This document shows, piece after piece, positions 6,970-16,991 of a DNA stretch of 64,000 bases. Position 1 is the first letter of the stretch. Each line of letters opens with the position of its first letter. The position numbers and the translations under genes are program-made. The notes beneath the pieces are model-generated. The model was not told the DNA's origin. It did no database searches and was given only the letters and a program-made list of their open reading frames with translations. Source of the DNA: Qipengyuania sp. JC766 (GTDB taxonomy: Bacteria; Pseudomonadota; Alphaproteobacteria; Sphingomonadales; Sphingomonadaceae); assembly GCF_040717445.1 (NCBI RefSeq), contig NZ_JBFEFL010000001.1, forward strand, positions 1,240,001-1,304,000. Reading direction: 5' to 3'.

Positions 6970-7536
6970 TCAGGCGGCCTTGCGCAGCTTGTCGAGCTTC
7001 TTGAGCGCCATGTTGCGCTTCAGCCGGCTGAGGTGGTCGATGAACAGGATGCCTTCGAGGTGGTCCATCTCGTGCTGGATGCAGGTGGCCATCAGGCCGT
7101 CGAGGTTTTCCTCGTGCACCGTGCCGTTCAGGTCCTGATACCGCACGCGGCAGGTGGCGGGCCGGTCCACGTCGGCGAAGATGTCGGGCACCGAGAGGCA
7201 GCCTTCCTGGTAGGTCGCCAGGTCCTCCGCCGGGTCCAGGATTTCCGGATTGATGAAGATCCGCGGTTCCTTCTTCGTGGCCGGATGGGTGTGCTTGTGC
7301 CCGTTGTGCTCGCATTCCACCGGCGGCGCGTCGGGATCTTCGGGCTGGAGGTCGATCACCAGCACGCGCTTGGGCACGCCGACCTGGATTGCGGCGAGGC
7401 CGATGCCGGGGGCGTCGTACATGGTTTCGAACATGTCCTCGACGAGCGTCTTCAGCTCGTCGTCGAACTCGGTCACGGGTTCGGACACGGTCTTGAGCCG
7501 GGGGTCCGGCACTTCTAGGATTTCGCGGATTGCCAT
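6970..7536 (-). CDS. def: Peptide deformylase
   Basis: This 188-residue enzyme removes the formyl group from the initiator methionine of new proteins. All three metal and active-site motifs are present: GIGLAAIQVG (44-53), EGCLS (111-115, metal ligand Cys113) and HEMDH (155-159). Between them is a His/Glu-rich insertion (about residues 64-88, CEHNGHKHTH) that classical deformylases lack. I use the ATG at 7536; a TTG three codons upstream is less likely. Formylating fmt lies close by in the opposite direction, beyond recR. Confidence 0.96.
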   Translation of the reverse strand: MAIREILEVPDPRLKTVSEPVTEFDDELKTLVEDMFETMYDAPGIGLAAIQVGVPKRVLVIDLQPEDPDAPPVECEHNGHKHTHPATKKEPRIFINPEILDPAEDLATYQEGCLSVPDIFADVDRPATCRVRYQDLNGTVHEENLDGLMATCIQHEMDHLEGILFIDHLSRLKRNMALKKLDKLRKAA

Positions 7537-7596
7537 GGTGCGCAATTTAGGCCGGGCGGGCGCGGATTACAACTTCCCTGCTGCGCCGTCGCGCGG

Positions 7597-8193
7597 TCAG
7601 CCGAGCGGCCGGCGGGCGCGCAGGGCCTGCGCCAGCGTGCCCTCGTCCAGATAGTCCAGTTCCCCGCCCACCGGCAGGCCGTGCGCCAACTGCGTGATCC
7701 GCACCGGGTGGCCTTCCAGCCGTTCGGCGATGTAATGGGCGGTGGTCTGCCCTTCCAGCGTGGCATTCATCGCCAGCACCACCTCGTCCACTCCGCCGCC
7801 CGATACGCGTTCCAGCAGTTCGCCGATTGTCAGGTCTTCCGGCCGCACCCCGTCGAGCGCGGAAAGCTTGCCGCCGAGGACGTGATAGGTGCCGGAAAAC
7901 AGCTTTGCCCGGTCGAGCGCCCAGAGATCCGCCACGTCCTCCACGACGCAGATGGACTTCGCATCGCGGCGGGGATCGGCGCAGATGCCGCACGGATTGC
8001 GCGTGTCGACATTGAAGCAGATGTCGCATTCGACCAGCGTGTCGCGCACGGCGCCCAGCGCATCGAGCAATTGCGGCAACGCCTGTTCGCGCCGCTTGAC
8101 CAGCCACAGGACTGCGCGGCGCGCGCTGCGCGGTCCCAGCCCCGGCAAACGGGCCAGCGCGGCCGAAAGCTGCTCGATCTCTTGCGATGCCAT
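7597..8193 (-). CDS. recR: Recombination mediator protein RecR
   Basis: This 198-residue protein matches RecR length. It has an N-terminal helix-hairpin-helix ([14 protein letters not shown]), a four-cysteine zinc finger (C56, C59, C68, C71) and a Toprim domain starting at [14 protein letters not shown]. RecR works with RecF and RecO to load RecA at single-strand gaps. The ATG at 8193 gives the standard N-terminus MASQEIEQL; longer forms would run into the fmt start. It faces away from fmt across a 52-base shared promoter region. Confidence 0.96.
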   Translation of the reverse strand: MASQEIEQLSAALARLPGLGPRSARRAVLWLVKRREQALPQLLDALGAVRDTLVECDICFNVDTRNPCGICADPRRDAKSICVVEDVADLWALDRAKLFSGTYHVLGGKLSALDGVRPEDLTIGELLERVSGGGVDEVVLAMNATLEGQTTAHYIAERLEGHPVRITQLAHGLPVGGELDYLDEGTLAQALRARRPLG

Positions 8194-8245
8194 GAGCCGG
8201 AAGATAGGGCCGGCGCGCACGTCACGAAAGGCTTGGCCGGTCCTT

Positions 8246-9151
8246 ATGCGCATCGTCTTCATGGGAACCCCGGAATTCGCGGTACCGACGCTGCGCGCGC
8301 TCGACCACGCGAACCACGCGATCATGGCCGTCTATACCCAGCCGCCCCGGCCGGCGGGGCGCGGCAAGAAGCTGCAGCCTTCGGCCGTCCAGCTCGAGGC
8401 GGAGACGCTGAGGATGGAGGTGCGCACCCCGAAATCGCTGAAGTCTGAGGAAGAACAGCAGCGTTTCGCCGCGCTGGAGGCGGATGTCGCGGTGGTCGCG
8501 GCCTACGGCCTGATCCTGCCGCAGGCGATCCTGGACGCGCCCCGCCATGGCTGCCTCAACGTCCATGCCTCCATCCTGCCCCGCTGGCGCGGCGCCGCGC
8601 CGATCCACCGCGCGGTGATGGCGGGCGATCCGACGACCGGTGTCACGATCATGCAGATGGAAGCGGGCCTCGACACCGGCCCCATGCTGGCGACCGTCCG
8701 CACGCAGATCGGCGACAAGACGACCGGCGAACTGACCGCGGAACTGGCGGAAAAGGGCGCGCAGCTGATGGTCGGCACGCTGCGCGACCTGAAGATCCAC
8801 GTTCCCGTGGCACAGGACGATGCCGACGCGACCTACGCGCCCAAGATCGACAAGGGGGAAGCGCGGATCGACTGGAGCAAGCCGGCGGACGAGGTGGTGC
8901 GGCACATCCACGGCCTCGCCCCCTTCCCCGGCGCCTGGTGCGAAATCGAGGGCGAGCGGGTCAAGATCCTGACGGCGGAACGCGCGGACGGAGCCGGAAC
9001 GCCCGGTGAAGTGATCGACGCGGACCTGGCGATCGCCTGCGGCGACGGGGCCGTCCGGCCGCTGACCGTCCAGCGCGCGGGCAAGCCGAAGACGGACCGG
9101 GCCGCATTCCTGCGCGGCCGGCCCGTGGCCGAGGGGACGCGGCTCGACTGA
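8246..9151 (+). CDS. fmt: Methionyl-tRNA formyltransferase
   Basis: This 301-residue enzyme formylates initiator Met-tRNA with 10-formyl-tetrahydrofolate. The N-terminus [16 protein letters not shown] and the catalytic signature [14 protein letters not shown] (107-120) with the downstream Asp at residue 143 are intact. The C-terminal OB-like tRNA-binding domain follows ([22 protein letters not shown]). The ATG at 8246 is the family start. It is divergent from recR and followed 24 bases later by a small lipoprotein gene. Confidence 0.97.
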   Translation: MRIVFMGTPEFAVPTLRALDHANHAIMAVYTQPPRPAGRGKKLQPSAVQLEAETLRMEVRTPKSLKSEEEQQRFAALEADVAVVAAYGLILPQAILDAPRHGCLNVHASILPRWRGAAPIHRAVMAGDPTTGVTIMQMEAGLDTGPMLATVRTQIGDKTTGELTAELAEKGAQLMVGTLRDLKIHVPVAQDDADATYAPKIDKGEARIDWSKPADEVVRHIHGLAPFPGAWCEIEGERVKILTAERADGAGTPGEVIDADLAIACGDGAVRPLTVQRAGKPKTDRAAFLRGRPVAEGTRLD

Positions 9152-9175
9152 TTTGCAACTGGAAGGGGGAAGTCC

Positions 9176-9616
9176 ATGAAAAAGCACAATATCGCTGTGG
9201 CCGTGGCCACGATCGCACTCACGGCCTGTTCGGCCGCGGGGGCACCCGACACCGGCGGCGCCGACGTGCCCGACGGGCTGATCAGCTGCGTGATGGACGA
9301 TTACGACGGCACGGGCGCTTCGGTCACCCAGCCCTTCCTGCTGATGGACGGCGCGGTGAAGCGATATGCCCAGACGCAGAACGTCGCTTTCGACCTGTGC
9401 GAGCCGGGACAGGAGAATTGCAGCCTCGGCATCGTGGACGGCAACATCGAAATGGACTGGACCGCGCCCTCGGGACACCGGTCGCAATATTCGGTCGATC
9501 TCGACGCGCTCACGATCGAGGCGCGCGAGGCGAAGCCGGGCGAGGAGCTGCGCGACATCGCGTTCGAAGGCCGGTGCGAGCGGCTGCCGCTTCCCGAAGG
9601 GCTGCAGACCCCCTGA
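9176..9616 (+). CDS. Hypothetical small lipoprotein
   Basis: This 146-residue protein has a clear lipoprotein signal: positive start MKKHN, hydrophobic core and lipobox LTAC (15-18). The mature part is acidic and contains four further cysteines (SCVMDD, DLCEPG, NCSLG, GRCER) that could form disulfides in the periplasm. I recognise no family. A purine-rich ribosome-binding site (GGAAGGGGGAA) precedes the ATG. It lies between fmt and truA in the same direction and may share their transcript. Confidence 0.75.
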   Translation: MKKHNIAVAVATIALTACSAAGAPDTGGADVPDGLISCVMDDYDGTGASVTQPFLLMDGAVKRYAQTQNVAFDLCEPGQENCSLGIVDGNIEMDWTAPSGHRSQYSVDLDALTIEAREAKPGEELRDIAFEGRCERLPLPEGLQTP

Positions 9617-9654
9617 CGGCTTGCGCGGCGGCCATGCTGGTGTAGCAGGCCGGC

Positions 9655-10431
9655 ATGACCCGGTTCGCGCTGACCCTGGAATTTGACGGTACGCCCTTCT
9701 TCGGCCTGCAGCGGCAGAAGGACGGGCCGAGCGTCCAGCAGTCGGTCGAGAACGCGGCCCATGCCGTCACGGGAGAGCGCGTCACGCTGCACAGCGCCGG
9801 GCGCACCGATGCCGGCGTGCATGCGCTCGCCATGCGCAGCCATCTCGACATCGCGAAGGACATGACGCCGTTCCGCCTGATGGAGGCGCTGAACGCGCAC
9901 CTGCGGCCCGATCCGGTGGCGGTGACCGATTGCCGCATCGTGCCGGACGACTGGCACGCCCGCTTTTCCTGCACCGGCCGCGCCTATCTCTACCGGATCG
10001 CCAATCGCCGCGCGCCACTGACGCTGGAGCGGGACCGCGCCTGGCTGGTGCCGCAGCCGCTCGACCACGAGGCGATGCATCGCGCGGCGCAGGCGCTGGT
10101 CGGGCAACACGATTTCACCACCTTCCGCTCCGCCCATTGCCAGAGCGACAGCCCGGTCAAGTCGCTCGACCGCATATCAGTACGGCGGGCCAAGAGCGAA
10201 TATGGGGGCGAACACGTGATAGTGGAAACCGGCGCGCGCAGCTTCCTGCACCACCAGGTCCGTTCCATGGTCGGGTGCCTCGCACTCGTCGGCATGGGCC
10301 GCTGGAACGAAGCGCGCATCGGCGAGGTTCTGGAAGCGAGGGATCGCCAGCAACTGGGGCTCAATGCCCCGCCGCACGGCCTGTATTTCGTACACGCACA
10401 CTACCCCGAGGAGGAGGAAACCCCATCATGA
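9655..10431 (+). CDS. truA: tRNA pseudouridine(38-40) synthase TruA
   Basis: This 258-residue enzyme converts uridines 38-40 of the anticodon arm to pseudouridine. The catalytic Asp52 lies in [11 protein letters not shown], and the family blocks [14 protein letters not shown] and [11 protein letters not shown] are present. The N-terminal block reads FFGLQRQ where most members have a tryptophan (GWQRQ). The stop overlaps the next gene's start (ATGA). Confidence 0.96.
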   Translation: MTRFALTLEFDGTPFFGLQRQKDGPSVQQSVENAAHAVTGERVTLHSAGRTDAGVHALAMRSHLDIAKDMTPFRLMEALNAHLRPDPVAVTDCRIVPDDWHARFSCTGRAYLYRIANRRAPLTLERDRAWLVPQPLDHEAMHRAAQALVGQHDFTTFRSAHCQSDSPVKSLDRISVRRAKSEYGGEHVIVETGARSFLHHQVRSMVGCLALVGMGRWNEARIGEVLEARDRQQLGLNAPPHGLYFVHAHYPEEEETPS

Positions 10432-11540
10432 GCACCACCGGAAAGCAGATCTTCACCACGCTCGCAGCGGACGGCACGCTGACCGTCGAAGTCGCGGAAA
10501 CGACCTTCCCCGAACCGACCGGCAACCAGGTGCTGGTGAAGATGGAAGCGGCGCCGATCAATCCGTCCGACCTTGCCCTGCTGTTCGGTCCGGCCGACCT
10601 GGAGAACGCGCAGTACAGAGATGGCAAGATCGTCGCGACGATGCCGGAACCCTTCAACAGCGGCGCGCGCGGCCGCCATGGCCAGCGTCTGCCGGTCGGC
10701 AACGAAGGTGCCGGCGAAGTGGTCGCCGCCGGCGACAGCGACATGGCCCGCGCCCTCATCGGCAAGCGGGTGGCCTGCGTCCCGGGCAATGCCTTCAGCC
10801 AGTACGCCATTGCCGATGCCGGCATGTGCCTGCCGCTGGGCGACATTTCCAGCCGGGACGGCGCGAGTGCCTTCGTCAACCCGATGACTGCGCTGGGCTT
10901 CGTCGAGACCGCGCGCATGGAAGACCAGTCCGCGATCCTGCACACGGCCGCGGCCTCGAACCTGGGTCAGATGCTGGTCAAGATCTGCCAGGAGGACGGC
11001 GTTCCGCTGGTCAACATCGTGCGCCGGCAGGAACAGGCGGACATGCTGAAGGGCATGGGCGCGGAGCATGTCGTCAATTCCTCCGACGACGATTACCGCG
11101 AGCAGCTGCGCGCCGCGATCGACGCGACCGACGCCTATTTCGGCTTCGATCCGATCGGCGGCGGCAAGGCGGTGGACGAGGCGTTCAAGGCGATGGAGCA
11201 GGTCGCCGCGGGCAAGATGAAGGAATACAGCCGCTACGGCTCCAACCAGCAGAAGAAGATGTACATCTACGGACGGCTGGACCTCGGACCGACGATCCTG
11301 ACCCCGTCATACGGCTTCGGCTGGACGCTTTCGGGCTGGCTGCTGACCCCGTTCCTGCAGCAGGCGGGCGGCGAGACCATGATGCGCATGCGCCAGCGCG
11401 TGCTGGACAACCTCACCACCACCTTCGCCAGTTCCTACAAGCAGGAAGTCACGCTGGAAGGCATGCTGGAAAAGGACGCGGCGCTCGAATACCGGGCGAT
11501 GAAGACCGGCGAGAAATACCTGGTCGTCCCGCACGGATAG
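10428..11540 (+). CDS. Zinc-type alcohol dehydrogenase/quinone-oxidoreductase-like protein
   Basis: This 370-residue protein belongs to the medium-chain dehydrogenase/reductase superfamily: a GroES-like N-terminal half ([28 protein letters not shown]) and a Rossmann half ([18 protein letters not shown]). It lacks the cysteine set for structural zinc and the usual catalytic zinc ligands, so it is probably zinc-independent and NADPH-dependent, as quinone or enoyl reductases are. The substrate is unknown. GAGGAGGAGGAA precedes the ATG and the start overlaps the truA stop. Confidence 0.82.
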   Translation: MSTTGKQIFTTLAADGTLTVEVAETTFPEPTGNQVLVKMEAAPINPSDLALLFGPADLENAQYRDGKIVATMPEPFNSGARGRHGQRLPVGNEGAGEVVAAGDSDMARALIGKRVACVPGNAFSQYAIADAGMCLPLGDISSRDGASAFVNPMTALGFVETARMEDQSAILHTAAASNLGQMLVKICQEDGVPLVNIVRRQEQADMLKGMGAEHVVNSSDDDYREQLRAAIDATDAYFGFDPIGGGKAVDEAFKAMEQVAAGKMKEYSRYGSNQQKKMYIYGRLDLGPTILTPSYGFGWTLSGWLLTPFLQQAGGETMMRMRQRVLDNLTTTFASSYKQEVTLEGMLEKDAALEYRAMKTGEKYLVVPHG

Positions 11541-11549
11541 GGTCGGCGT

Positions 11550-12530
11550 TCAGCGCCGGTCGAATTCGGCCTGGACCTGCGCCGGATCGCGGATTCCGTC
11601 CGCGATCAGCAGCTTGACCAGCATCACGGCCTTTTGCGGATTGAGCGCGCGGGCGGCGACGAAGCGATTGGCTTCGTCCTCGCCCTCGCGGTCCACCAGC
11701 CCCTCGTCGGCGCGGCTCGCGCGGACGACCACGGTGCCGCCCTTCGCTCGCTCCGCCAGCAGGGTCCGGACCGCGTCGGGCATGTTCCCTTCCCCCACGC
11801 CCGCCACGACGATTCCCGCCGGGTCGGCCGAAAGCTGCCGCGCGACCGCATCGGCGCCGATGCCGGCGTGGATGTAGACCAGCGCGACATCGGGCAATGC
11901 GTCGTGCCAGCGGCGGCGGGCGTCCTCGCCTGTGCGCCAGGGCGCGCCGAACCAGTCCAGGCTGTGCGGAGTGACCATGCCCACGGCGTCGCGCGGGAAA
12001 CCGCGAAAGGCCTCGATCCCGCGGGTCGCCGCCTTGCGCACGTCGCGCGCGGCGAAGATCCGGTCTCCCATGCCGACCAGCACCCCGCGCCCGGCCGCCT
12101 CGGGATGCCCGGCGACGCGGACCGCGTTGGTGAAGTTGCGCAGGCCGTCCGACCCGACGGCATCGGCCGCGCGCATCGCGCCAACGAGCACGACGGGCTT
12201 GGTGCTCGGCAGCGTCTCGTCCAGCAGCAGCGCGGTTTCCTCCACCGTGTCGGTTCCGTGGGTGATCACGATGCCGTCGCATGCTGGGTCCGCCATCCCG
12301 GAGACCGTTTCGCGGTGCAACCGGTTCCAGACGTCCTGCCCCATGTTTTCCGAACCGATCGCCGCGATCTGGCGACCGGTCAGCTGCACGTCGAGCGCCA
12401 TCTCGCCCATCTGTTCGAGGAACGCCTCGATCGCGATCTGGCCGGGCCGGTAATCGCGCGCGGTGGGCGATCCGCCGGTTCCGGCAATGGTGCCTCCGGT
12501 GGCGAGGACGAGGATGCGGCTCTGGGTCAT
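11550..12530 (-). CDS. L-asparaginase family protein
   Basis: This 326-residue amidohydrolase has both signature threonines: ATGGTIAGTGG near the N-terminus (catalytic Thr14) and HGTDTVEETA (91-100). The block VLVGAMRAADAVGSDG holds the region around the second active-site triad. No signal peptide is visible, so it is probably cytoplasmic and converts asparagine to aspartate and ammonia. The start is the ATG at 12530, because the usual N-terminus begins there. It converges with the dehydrogenase gene. Confidence 0.9.
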   Translation of the reverse strand: MTQSRILVLATGGTIAGTGGSPTARDYRPGQIAIEAFLEQMGEMALDVQLTGRQIAAIGSENMGQDVWNRLHRETVSGMADPACDGIVITHGTDTVEETALLLDETLPSTKPVVLVGAMRAADAVGSDGLRNFTNAVRVAGHPEAAGRGVLVGMGDRIFAARDVRKAATRGIEAFRGFPRDAVGMVTPHSLDWFGAPWRTGEDARRRWHDALPDVALVYIHAGIGADAVARQLSADPAGIVVAGVGEGNMPDAVRTLLAERAKGGTVVVRASRADEGLVDREGEDEANRFVAARALNPQKAVMLVKLLIADGIRDPAQVQAEFDRR

Positions 12531-12614
12531 GCGCAAGGCCCTAGCCGCCATGCGCAAGGTGGCAATTGATTTTGGCCCGGATCACGCTATGTGCCCACCC
12601 TTCCGACATGGTCG

Positions 12615-12690
12615 GGGCGATTAGCTCAGTTGGTAGAGCATCTCGTTTACACCGAGAGGGTCGGCAGTTCGAGCCTGTCATCGCCCACCA
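12615..12690 (+). tRNA. tRNA-Val (anticodon TAC)
   Basis: A full cloverleaf: acceptor GGGCGAT paired with ATCGCCC, D arm TAGCTCAGTTGGTAGAGCA, anticodon stem TCTCG/CGAGA with loop TTTACAC (anticodon 12648-12650), and T arm with GTTCGAGCC. The 3' CCA is encoded. Confidence 0.97.
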
Positions 12691-12711
12691 TTTCCGGCCT
12701 TTTCCAAGCCG

Positions 12712-13287
12712 TCACTGGTCCGCGATTGCCGCCGCGATCGCCTCGCGCGCTTCCGCGCTCGACCAGTCGTAGTCGCCGGTCACGCGCCAGATTTCCGTCC
12801 CGTCCGGGCCGTAGAGCACGGTCGTGGGCAGGACGATATTGCCATAGGCCAGTGCCAGGCTGTTCGTCGGATCGACCCAGCGGGTCAGGTTGGCGAAGCC
12901 GAATTCCGCGAAATAGGCGTCCACTTTCGGGATGTCCGCTTCCACGTCCTGGCTGACGGTCAGGACGCGCAGATCGCCCTCCATGTCCCCGGCCAGCTCG
13001 TCCAGCAGCGGCATTTCCTTGCGGCACGGCGCGCACCATGTGGCCCACAGGTTCACCAGCAGCGGCCGGCCCTGCAGCGCGGCGGTGTTCACCGTGTCGC
13101 CATCGGGATCGACCAGCTCCGCGGCCGGCAGCAGGTCGCCCGCGCGGCTCGCGTCGATCTCTCCGGTTATGGGTGTGCTCGCCCGCTCGTCTTGCGCAGT
13201 GTCGGGCGGGCCATTATCGCACCCGGCCAGCGGGACAGTCAGGACGGCGAGTGTGAGCGAGACCAAGGGCAGCGAACGGGACGGCAA
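12712..13287 (-). CDS. TlpA-like thiol:disulfide lipoprotein
   Basis: This protein of about 191 residues has a lipobox LAGC (20-23) and a thioredoxin-like domain with active site WCAPC (Cys85, Cys88), followed by a cis-proline block (VLPTTVLYG). Such proteins keep periplasmic cysteines reduced, often for cytochrome c maturation; no such genes are nearby. No ATG lies between the signal region and the divergent argH. I favour the TTG at 13287, which has GGAG six bases upstream; a TTG at 13299 is an alternative. Confidence 0.85.
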   Translation of the reverse strand: MPSRSLPLVSLTLAVLTVPLAGCDNGPPDTAQDERASTPITGEIDASRAGDLLPAAELVDPDGDTVNTAALQGRPLLVNLWATWCAPCRKEMPLLDELAGDMEGDLRVLTVSQDVEADIPKVDAYFAEFGFANLTRWVDPTNSLALAYGNIVLPTTVLYGPDGTEIWRVTGDYDWSSAEAREAIAAAIADQ

Positions 13288-13303
13288 GGCAGGCTCCAAC
13301 AGG

Positions 13304-14680
13304 ATGTGGGGCGGCAGGTTCGCACAGGGACCTAGCGCGGTCATGCGCGAAATCAACGCCTCCATTCCGTTCGACAAGCTGCTCTGGCGGCAGGACATCC
13401 GCGCCTCGCAGGTCCATGCCCGGATGCTGGCCGACCGGGGCATCATCTCGGCCGCCGACGCCGAGGCGATCCACGACGGGCTGGACACGATCGCGGACGA
13501 GTACGAGCGCGACGGCGTGCCCGAGGACTGGGACCTCGAGGATATCCACATGACGGTGGAAAGCCGCCTGACCGAGCTGATCGGACCGGCTGCCGGACGG
13601 CTGCACACCGCACGCAGCCGCAATGACCAGGTCGCGACCGATTTCCGCATGTGGGTGCGCGAGGCGAGCGACGCGGCCATCGCCGGGCTCGACGCCCTGC
13701 GCGCCGCGCTGGTGCGCCGGGCGGGCGAACATGCGGACAGCGTGATGCCCGGCTTCACGCACCTGCAGACCGCGCAGCCGGTGACGCTGGGTCACCACCT
13801 GCTCGCCTATTTCGAGATGACCGGTCGCGACCAGTCGCGCTTCGTCGACGCGCTCGACCGGGCGGACGAATGCCCGCTTGGCAGCGCCGCGCTCGCCGGG
13901 ACGGGTTTTCCGATCGACCGGCACCAGACCGCGCGCGAACTCGATTTCTTCGAACCGACCCGCAACAGCCTCGACGCGGTATCCGACCGCGACTTCGCAC
14001 TCGATTACCTGATGGCGGCCAGCCAGTGCGCGCTGCACCTGTCCCGCCTGGCGGAGGAAATGATCATCTGGGCCAGCCAGCCCTTCGGCTTCGTGCGGAT
14101 GCCGGACACGCTGAGCACCGGGTCCAGCATCATGCCGCAGAAGAAGAACCCGGACGCCGCCGAACTGGTGCGCGGCCATGCGGGCCGCATCGTCGGGTGC
14201 ACGACCGCGCTGATGGTGACGATGAAGGGCCTGCCGCTCGCCTATTCCAAGGACATGCAGGACGACAAACCTCCGGTCTTCGAAGCGGCGGCGCTGCTCG
14301 AGCTGTGTCTGGCCGCGATGACCGGCATGGTGGCCGAGTGCACGTTCGACACCGACCGGATGCGCGAGGCGGCGGAGCGCGGCTATGCCACCGCGACCGA
14401 CCTTGCCGACTGGCTGGTGCGCGAAGCCGACATCCCATTCCGCGAGGCGCACCATATCACCGGTGCCGCCGTGAAGCTGGCGGAACAGCGTCAGGTGGCG
14501 CTCGACCGGTTGCCGCTGGAAGACCTGCAGGCGATCGACGGGCGGATCGACGAACGCGTCTTCGCCGCCCTGTCGGTCGATGCGTCGGTCGCGTCGCGAG
14601 CCTCCTATGGCGGGACCGCGCCGGAACAGGTAAGGCAGCGCGTCGCCGAGGCGCGCGAGGCGCTGGGACTGGAGGACTGA
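13304..14680 (+). CDS. argH: Argininosuccinate lyase
   Basis: This 458-residue enzyme of the fumarase/aspartase superfamily makes arginine and fumarate from argininosuccinate. The signature loop [13 protein letters not shown] is intact, as are MWGGRF at the N-terminus, [13 protein letters not shown], and [13 protein letters not shown] with a catalytic histidine. The ATG at 13304 gives the standard start and is only 16 bases from the divergent TlpA gene. Its TGA overlaps the ATG of the next gene (TGATG). Confidence 0.97.
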   Translation: MWGGRFAQGPSAVMREINASIPFDKLLWRQDIRASQVHARMLADRGIISAADAEAIHDGLDTIADEYERDGVPEDWDLEDIHMTVESRLTELIGPAAGRLHTARSRNDQVATDFRMWVREASDAAIAGLDALRAALVRRAGEHADSVMPGFTHLQTAQPVTLGHHLLAYFEMTGRDQSRFVDALDRADECPLGSAALAGTGFPIDRHQTARELDFFEPTRNSLDAVSDRDFALDYLMAASQCALHLSRLAEEMIIWASQPFGFVRMPDTLSTGSSIMPQKKNPDAAELVRGHAGRIVGCTTALMVTMKGLPLAYSKDMQDDKPPVFEAAALLELCLAAMTGMVAECTFDTDRMREAAERGYATATDLADWLVREADIPFREAHHITGAAVKLAEQRQVALDRLPLEDLQAIDGRIDERVFAALSVDASVASRASYGGTAPEQVRQRVAEAREALGLED

Positions 14681-14919
14681 TGCGAACTGCCCTGCTTCTG
14701 ACCGCCGCGCTGGCGCTGGCCGCCTGCGGCAGCAAGACCCAGCTGGAACCCGCCGCGGGCGAAAGCCTACCCGTGGCACCGCGCGGGGCCGACGCCCCGC
14801 CCGAAGCCGACGAACTCCTCGAACTCGATCCCCAGGCCGCGCCGGAGCGAAGCACCGAATTGCGCGAACGGTCCGAGGATCGCGAGGACGATCCTTTCGA
14901 CCTCCCGCCGCCAGAGTAA
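14680..14919 (+). CDS. lptM: LptM-like small lipoprotein
   Basis: A 79-residue protein with lipobox LAAC (residues 13-16) followed by CGSKTQLEPAAGESLPVAP, which resembles the N-terminal motif of LptM (CGxKGPL..P), a lipoprotein that helps LptD form correct disulfides in enterobacteria. The position between argH and lysA is the typical place for this gene. The rest is short, acidic and probably disordered. Identification rests on motif and context. Confidence 0.7.
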   Translation: MRTALLLTAALALAACGSKTQLEPAAGESLPVAPRGADAPPEADELLELDPQAAPERSTELRERSEDREDDPFDLPPPE

Positions 14920-14922
14920 GCC

Positions 14923-16185
14923 TTGGACCATTTCGCACTGAAGGACGGCGTCCTGCACGCCGAAAACGTCGCCCTGCCCCGCATCGCGCAGGAGGTGGGC
15001 ACGCCGGTCTACGTCTATTCGCGCGGCGCACTGGTCGCACAGGCGCGCGCGTTTCGTGACGCCCTGTCCGAACTCGACGATCCGCTGATCGCGTTCGCGG
15101 TCAAGGCCAACCCGAACCTTGCCGTACTGAACGTGCTGCAGCGCGAGGGATACGGGGCGGACGTGGTGTCCGGCGGCGAGATGCGCCGCGCGCTGACCGC
15201 CGGGATCGCGCCCGACAAGATCGTGTTTTCCGGGGTCGGCAAGACCCGGGCGGAACTGGAACTGGGGCTGGACGAGCGGATCGGGCAGTTCAACATCGAG
15301 TCGCGCGAGGAAGGCCACGAGCTCGCGGCGCTCGCGGCGGCGCGCGGGATCCGGGTCGATGCCTGCCTGCGCGTCAATCCGGATGTCGATGCGAAGACCC
15401 ACGAGAAGATCTCGACCGGGAAGGCGGAGAACAAGTTCGGCGTGCCGCTGTTGCGCGCACGCGAAGTGTTCGCCGAACTGGCCGCGCTCGACGGAATGAA
15501 CCTGCGCGGCGTGGCGATCCACATCGGCAGCCAGCTGAGCGACCTGGAGCCGCTGGAAACCGCCTTCGCCAAGATCGACACGCTTGTCGCGGACCTGCGC
15601 GCATCGGGCTTTGCGATCACCCATGTCGACCTGGGTGGCGGCCTCGGCGTGTCCTACCGCAAGGACGAGGTAGTCCCGACGCCGGCCGAATACGGCCGCA
15701 TGGTCGCACGAATGACGAAGGGCTGGGACGTGCGCCTGACCTTCGAGCCCGGCCGCCTGATCGCCGGCAATGCGGGTGTCCTCCTGACCCGCGTCGTGCG
15801 CGTGAAGCGAGGCGGCAACGGACCGCCTTTCGTCATCGTCGACGCGGCGATGAACGACCTCGCGCGCCCGGCCCTCTACGGCGCCTGGCACGATTTCGAC
15901 GCCGTCGAACCGAGCGGGGAGCGGATGACGGCGAACATCGTCGGCCCGATTTGCGAGACGGGCGACACCTTCGCCACCGACCGCGATTGCGACGCGCTGG
16001 AAAGCGGTGACCTGGCCGTGTTCCGGACCGCCGGCGCCTACGGGGCGAGCATGGCGAGCAGCTACAATTCGCGCGGCTTCGTGGCCGAGGTGCTGGTCGA
16101 CGGGGACAGGTACGCGGTCGTGGCGGACCGGATCGATGCCGCCGCGATCATGGACGCGGAGCGCGTGCCGGAATGGCTGGCATAG
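14923..16185 (+). CDS. lysA: Diaminopimelate decarboxylase
   Basis: This 420-residue PLP enzyme of the alanine-racemase fold makes lysine from meso-diaminopimelate. The PLP lysine is Lys61 in FAVKANPNLAVL; other blocks are GADVVSGGEM, HIGSQ, GGGLGVSY, EPGRLIAGNAG and the C-terminal GAYGASMASSYN. The start is a TTG at 14923, four bases after the lipoprotein stop; the N-terminus then matches the family. It overlaps the next gene by 13 bases. Confidence 0.97.
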   Translation: MDHFALKDGVLHAENVALPRIAQEVGTPVYVYSRGALVAQARAFRDALSELDDPLIAFAVKANPNLAVLNVLQREGYGADVVSGGEMRRALTAGIAPDKIVFSGVGKTRAELELGLDERIGQFNIESREEGHELAALAAARGIRVDACLRVNPDVDAKTHEKISTGKAENKFGVPLLRAREVFAELAALDGMNLRGVAIHIGSQLSDLEPLETAFAKIDTLVADLRASGFAITHVDLGGGLGVSYRKDEVVPTPAEYGRMVARMTKGWDVRLTFEPGRLIAGNAGVLLTRVVRVKRGGNGPPFVIVDAAMNDLARPALYGAWHDFDAVEPSGERMTANIVGPICETGDTFATDRDCDALESGDLAVFRTAGAYGASMASSYNSRGFVAEVLVDGDRYAVVADRIDAAAIMDAERVPEWLA

Positions 16186-16991
16186 GCAGCCTGCCCCTGT
16201 TCCACCGGATTGCGGGCACCCGCGTGGTGCTGGTGGCCGAAGGGGACATGGGCGATGCGAAGCGGCGCCTGATCGAACGGGCGGGCGGCATCCCCTGCGG
16301 CGAAGCCGAAGCGCATTACGCGAAGCTGGCCTTCGTCGCGCTGGACGATGCGAAGGACGCCGAAAAGGCGGCGCTGCGGCTGAAGCGGATGGGCCTGCTG
16401 GTCAACGTCGCCGACCGTCCGGAACTGTGCGACTTCACCACGCCCAGCATCCTCGACCGCGAGCCGGTGCTGGTGGCGGTCAGCACGTCCGGCGCTTCGG
16501 CGGGCCTCGCCAAGCAGCTGCGGCTGCGCCTGGAAACATTGCTGCCGCAATCGCTCGGCCGGCTGGCGACGCGGCTGAACGAGGAGCGCGAGCGCCTCCG
16601 TGCCCGCTGGCCCGACGGGCAGGAGCGTCGCGGTGCGCTCGACGCGGCGCTTACCTCCGGCGGACCGCTCGATCCGATGCAGGACGGGGCGGACGAGCGG
16701 TTCGATGACTGGCTTTCGGACACGGACCATGCCTCCGCGCCCGAGGTCCGGACGATAGAACTCGCCAGCGCCGACCCGGACGATCTGACCATCCGGCAGG
16801 CGCGGTGGCTGGGCACGGCGGACACGATCGTGCACGACCCGGACGTGCCCGCCGCCATCCTCGCGCGCGCGCGGGCCGATGCGGCGCGCATCCCGGCATC
16901 GGATCCGCGCGACCCGATGCCGGGCCTGACGGTTATCCTGCGGGGCCCGGATCAGGCGGCGAAGACGGCCGCCTCCTTGTCCGCGAAGTAG
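16173..16991 (+). CDS. Siroheme-synthase-like protein: precorrin-2 dehydrogenase domain plus degenerate SUMT fragment
   Basis: Residues 1-125 match the dehydrogenase/ferrochelatase half of CysG (Met8 type), shown by NVADRPELCDFTTPSIL and VAVSTSGASAGLAKQLR. The nucleotide-binding segment reads VVLVAEGDMGDAKRRL, without the usual glycine triplet. Residues about 191-240 resemble only the first 50 residues of a uroporphyrinogen-III methyltransferase (DPDDLTIRQARWLGTADTIV), but the GAGPGDP motif has become ELASADP and the rest of that domain is missing. A complete methyltransferase is encoded separately at 35162. It probably acts in siroheme synthesis. Confidence 0.75.
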   Translation: MAGIGSLPLFHRIAGTRVVLVAEGDMGDAKRRLIERAGGIPCGEAEAHYAKLAFVALDDAKDAEKAALRLKRMGLLVNVADRPELCDFTTPSILDREPVLVAVSTSGASAGLAKQLRLRLETLLPQSLGRLATRLNEERERLRARWPDGQERRGALDAALTSGGPLDPMQDGADERFDDWLSDTDHASAPEVRTIELASADPDDLTIRQARWLGTADTIVHDPDVPAAILARARADAARIPASDPRDPMPGLTVILRGPDQAAKTAASLSAK

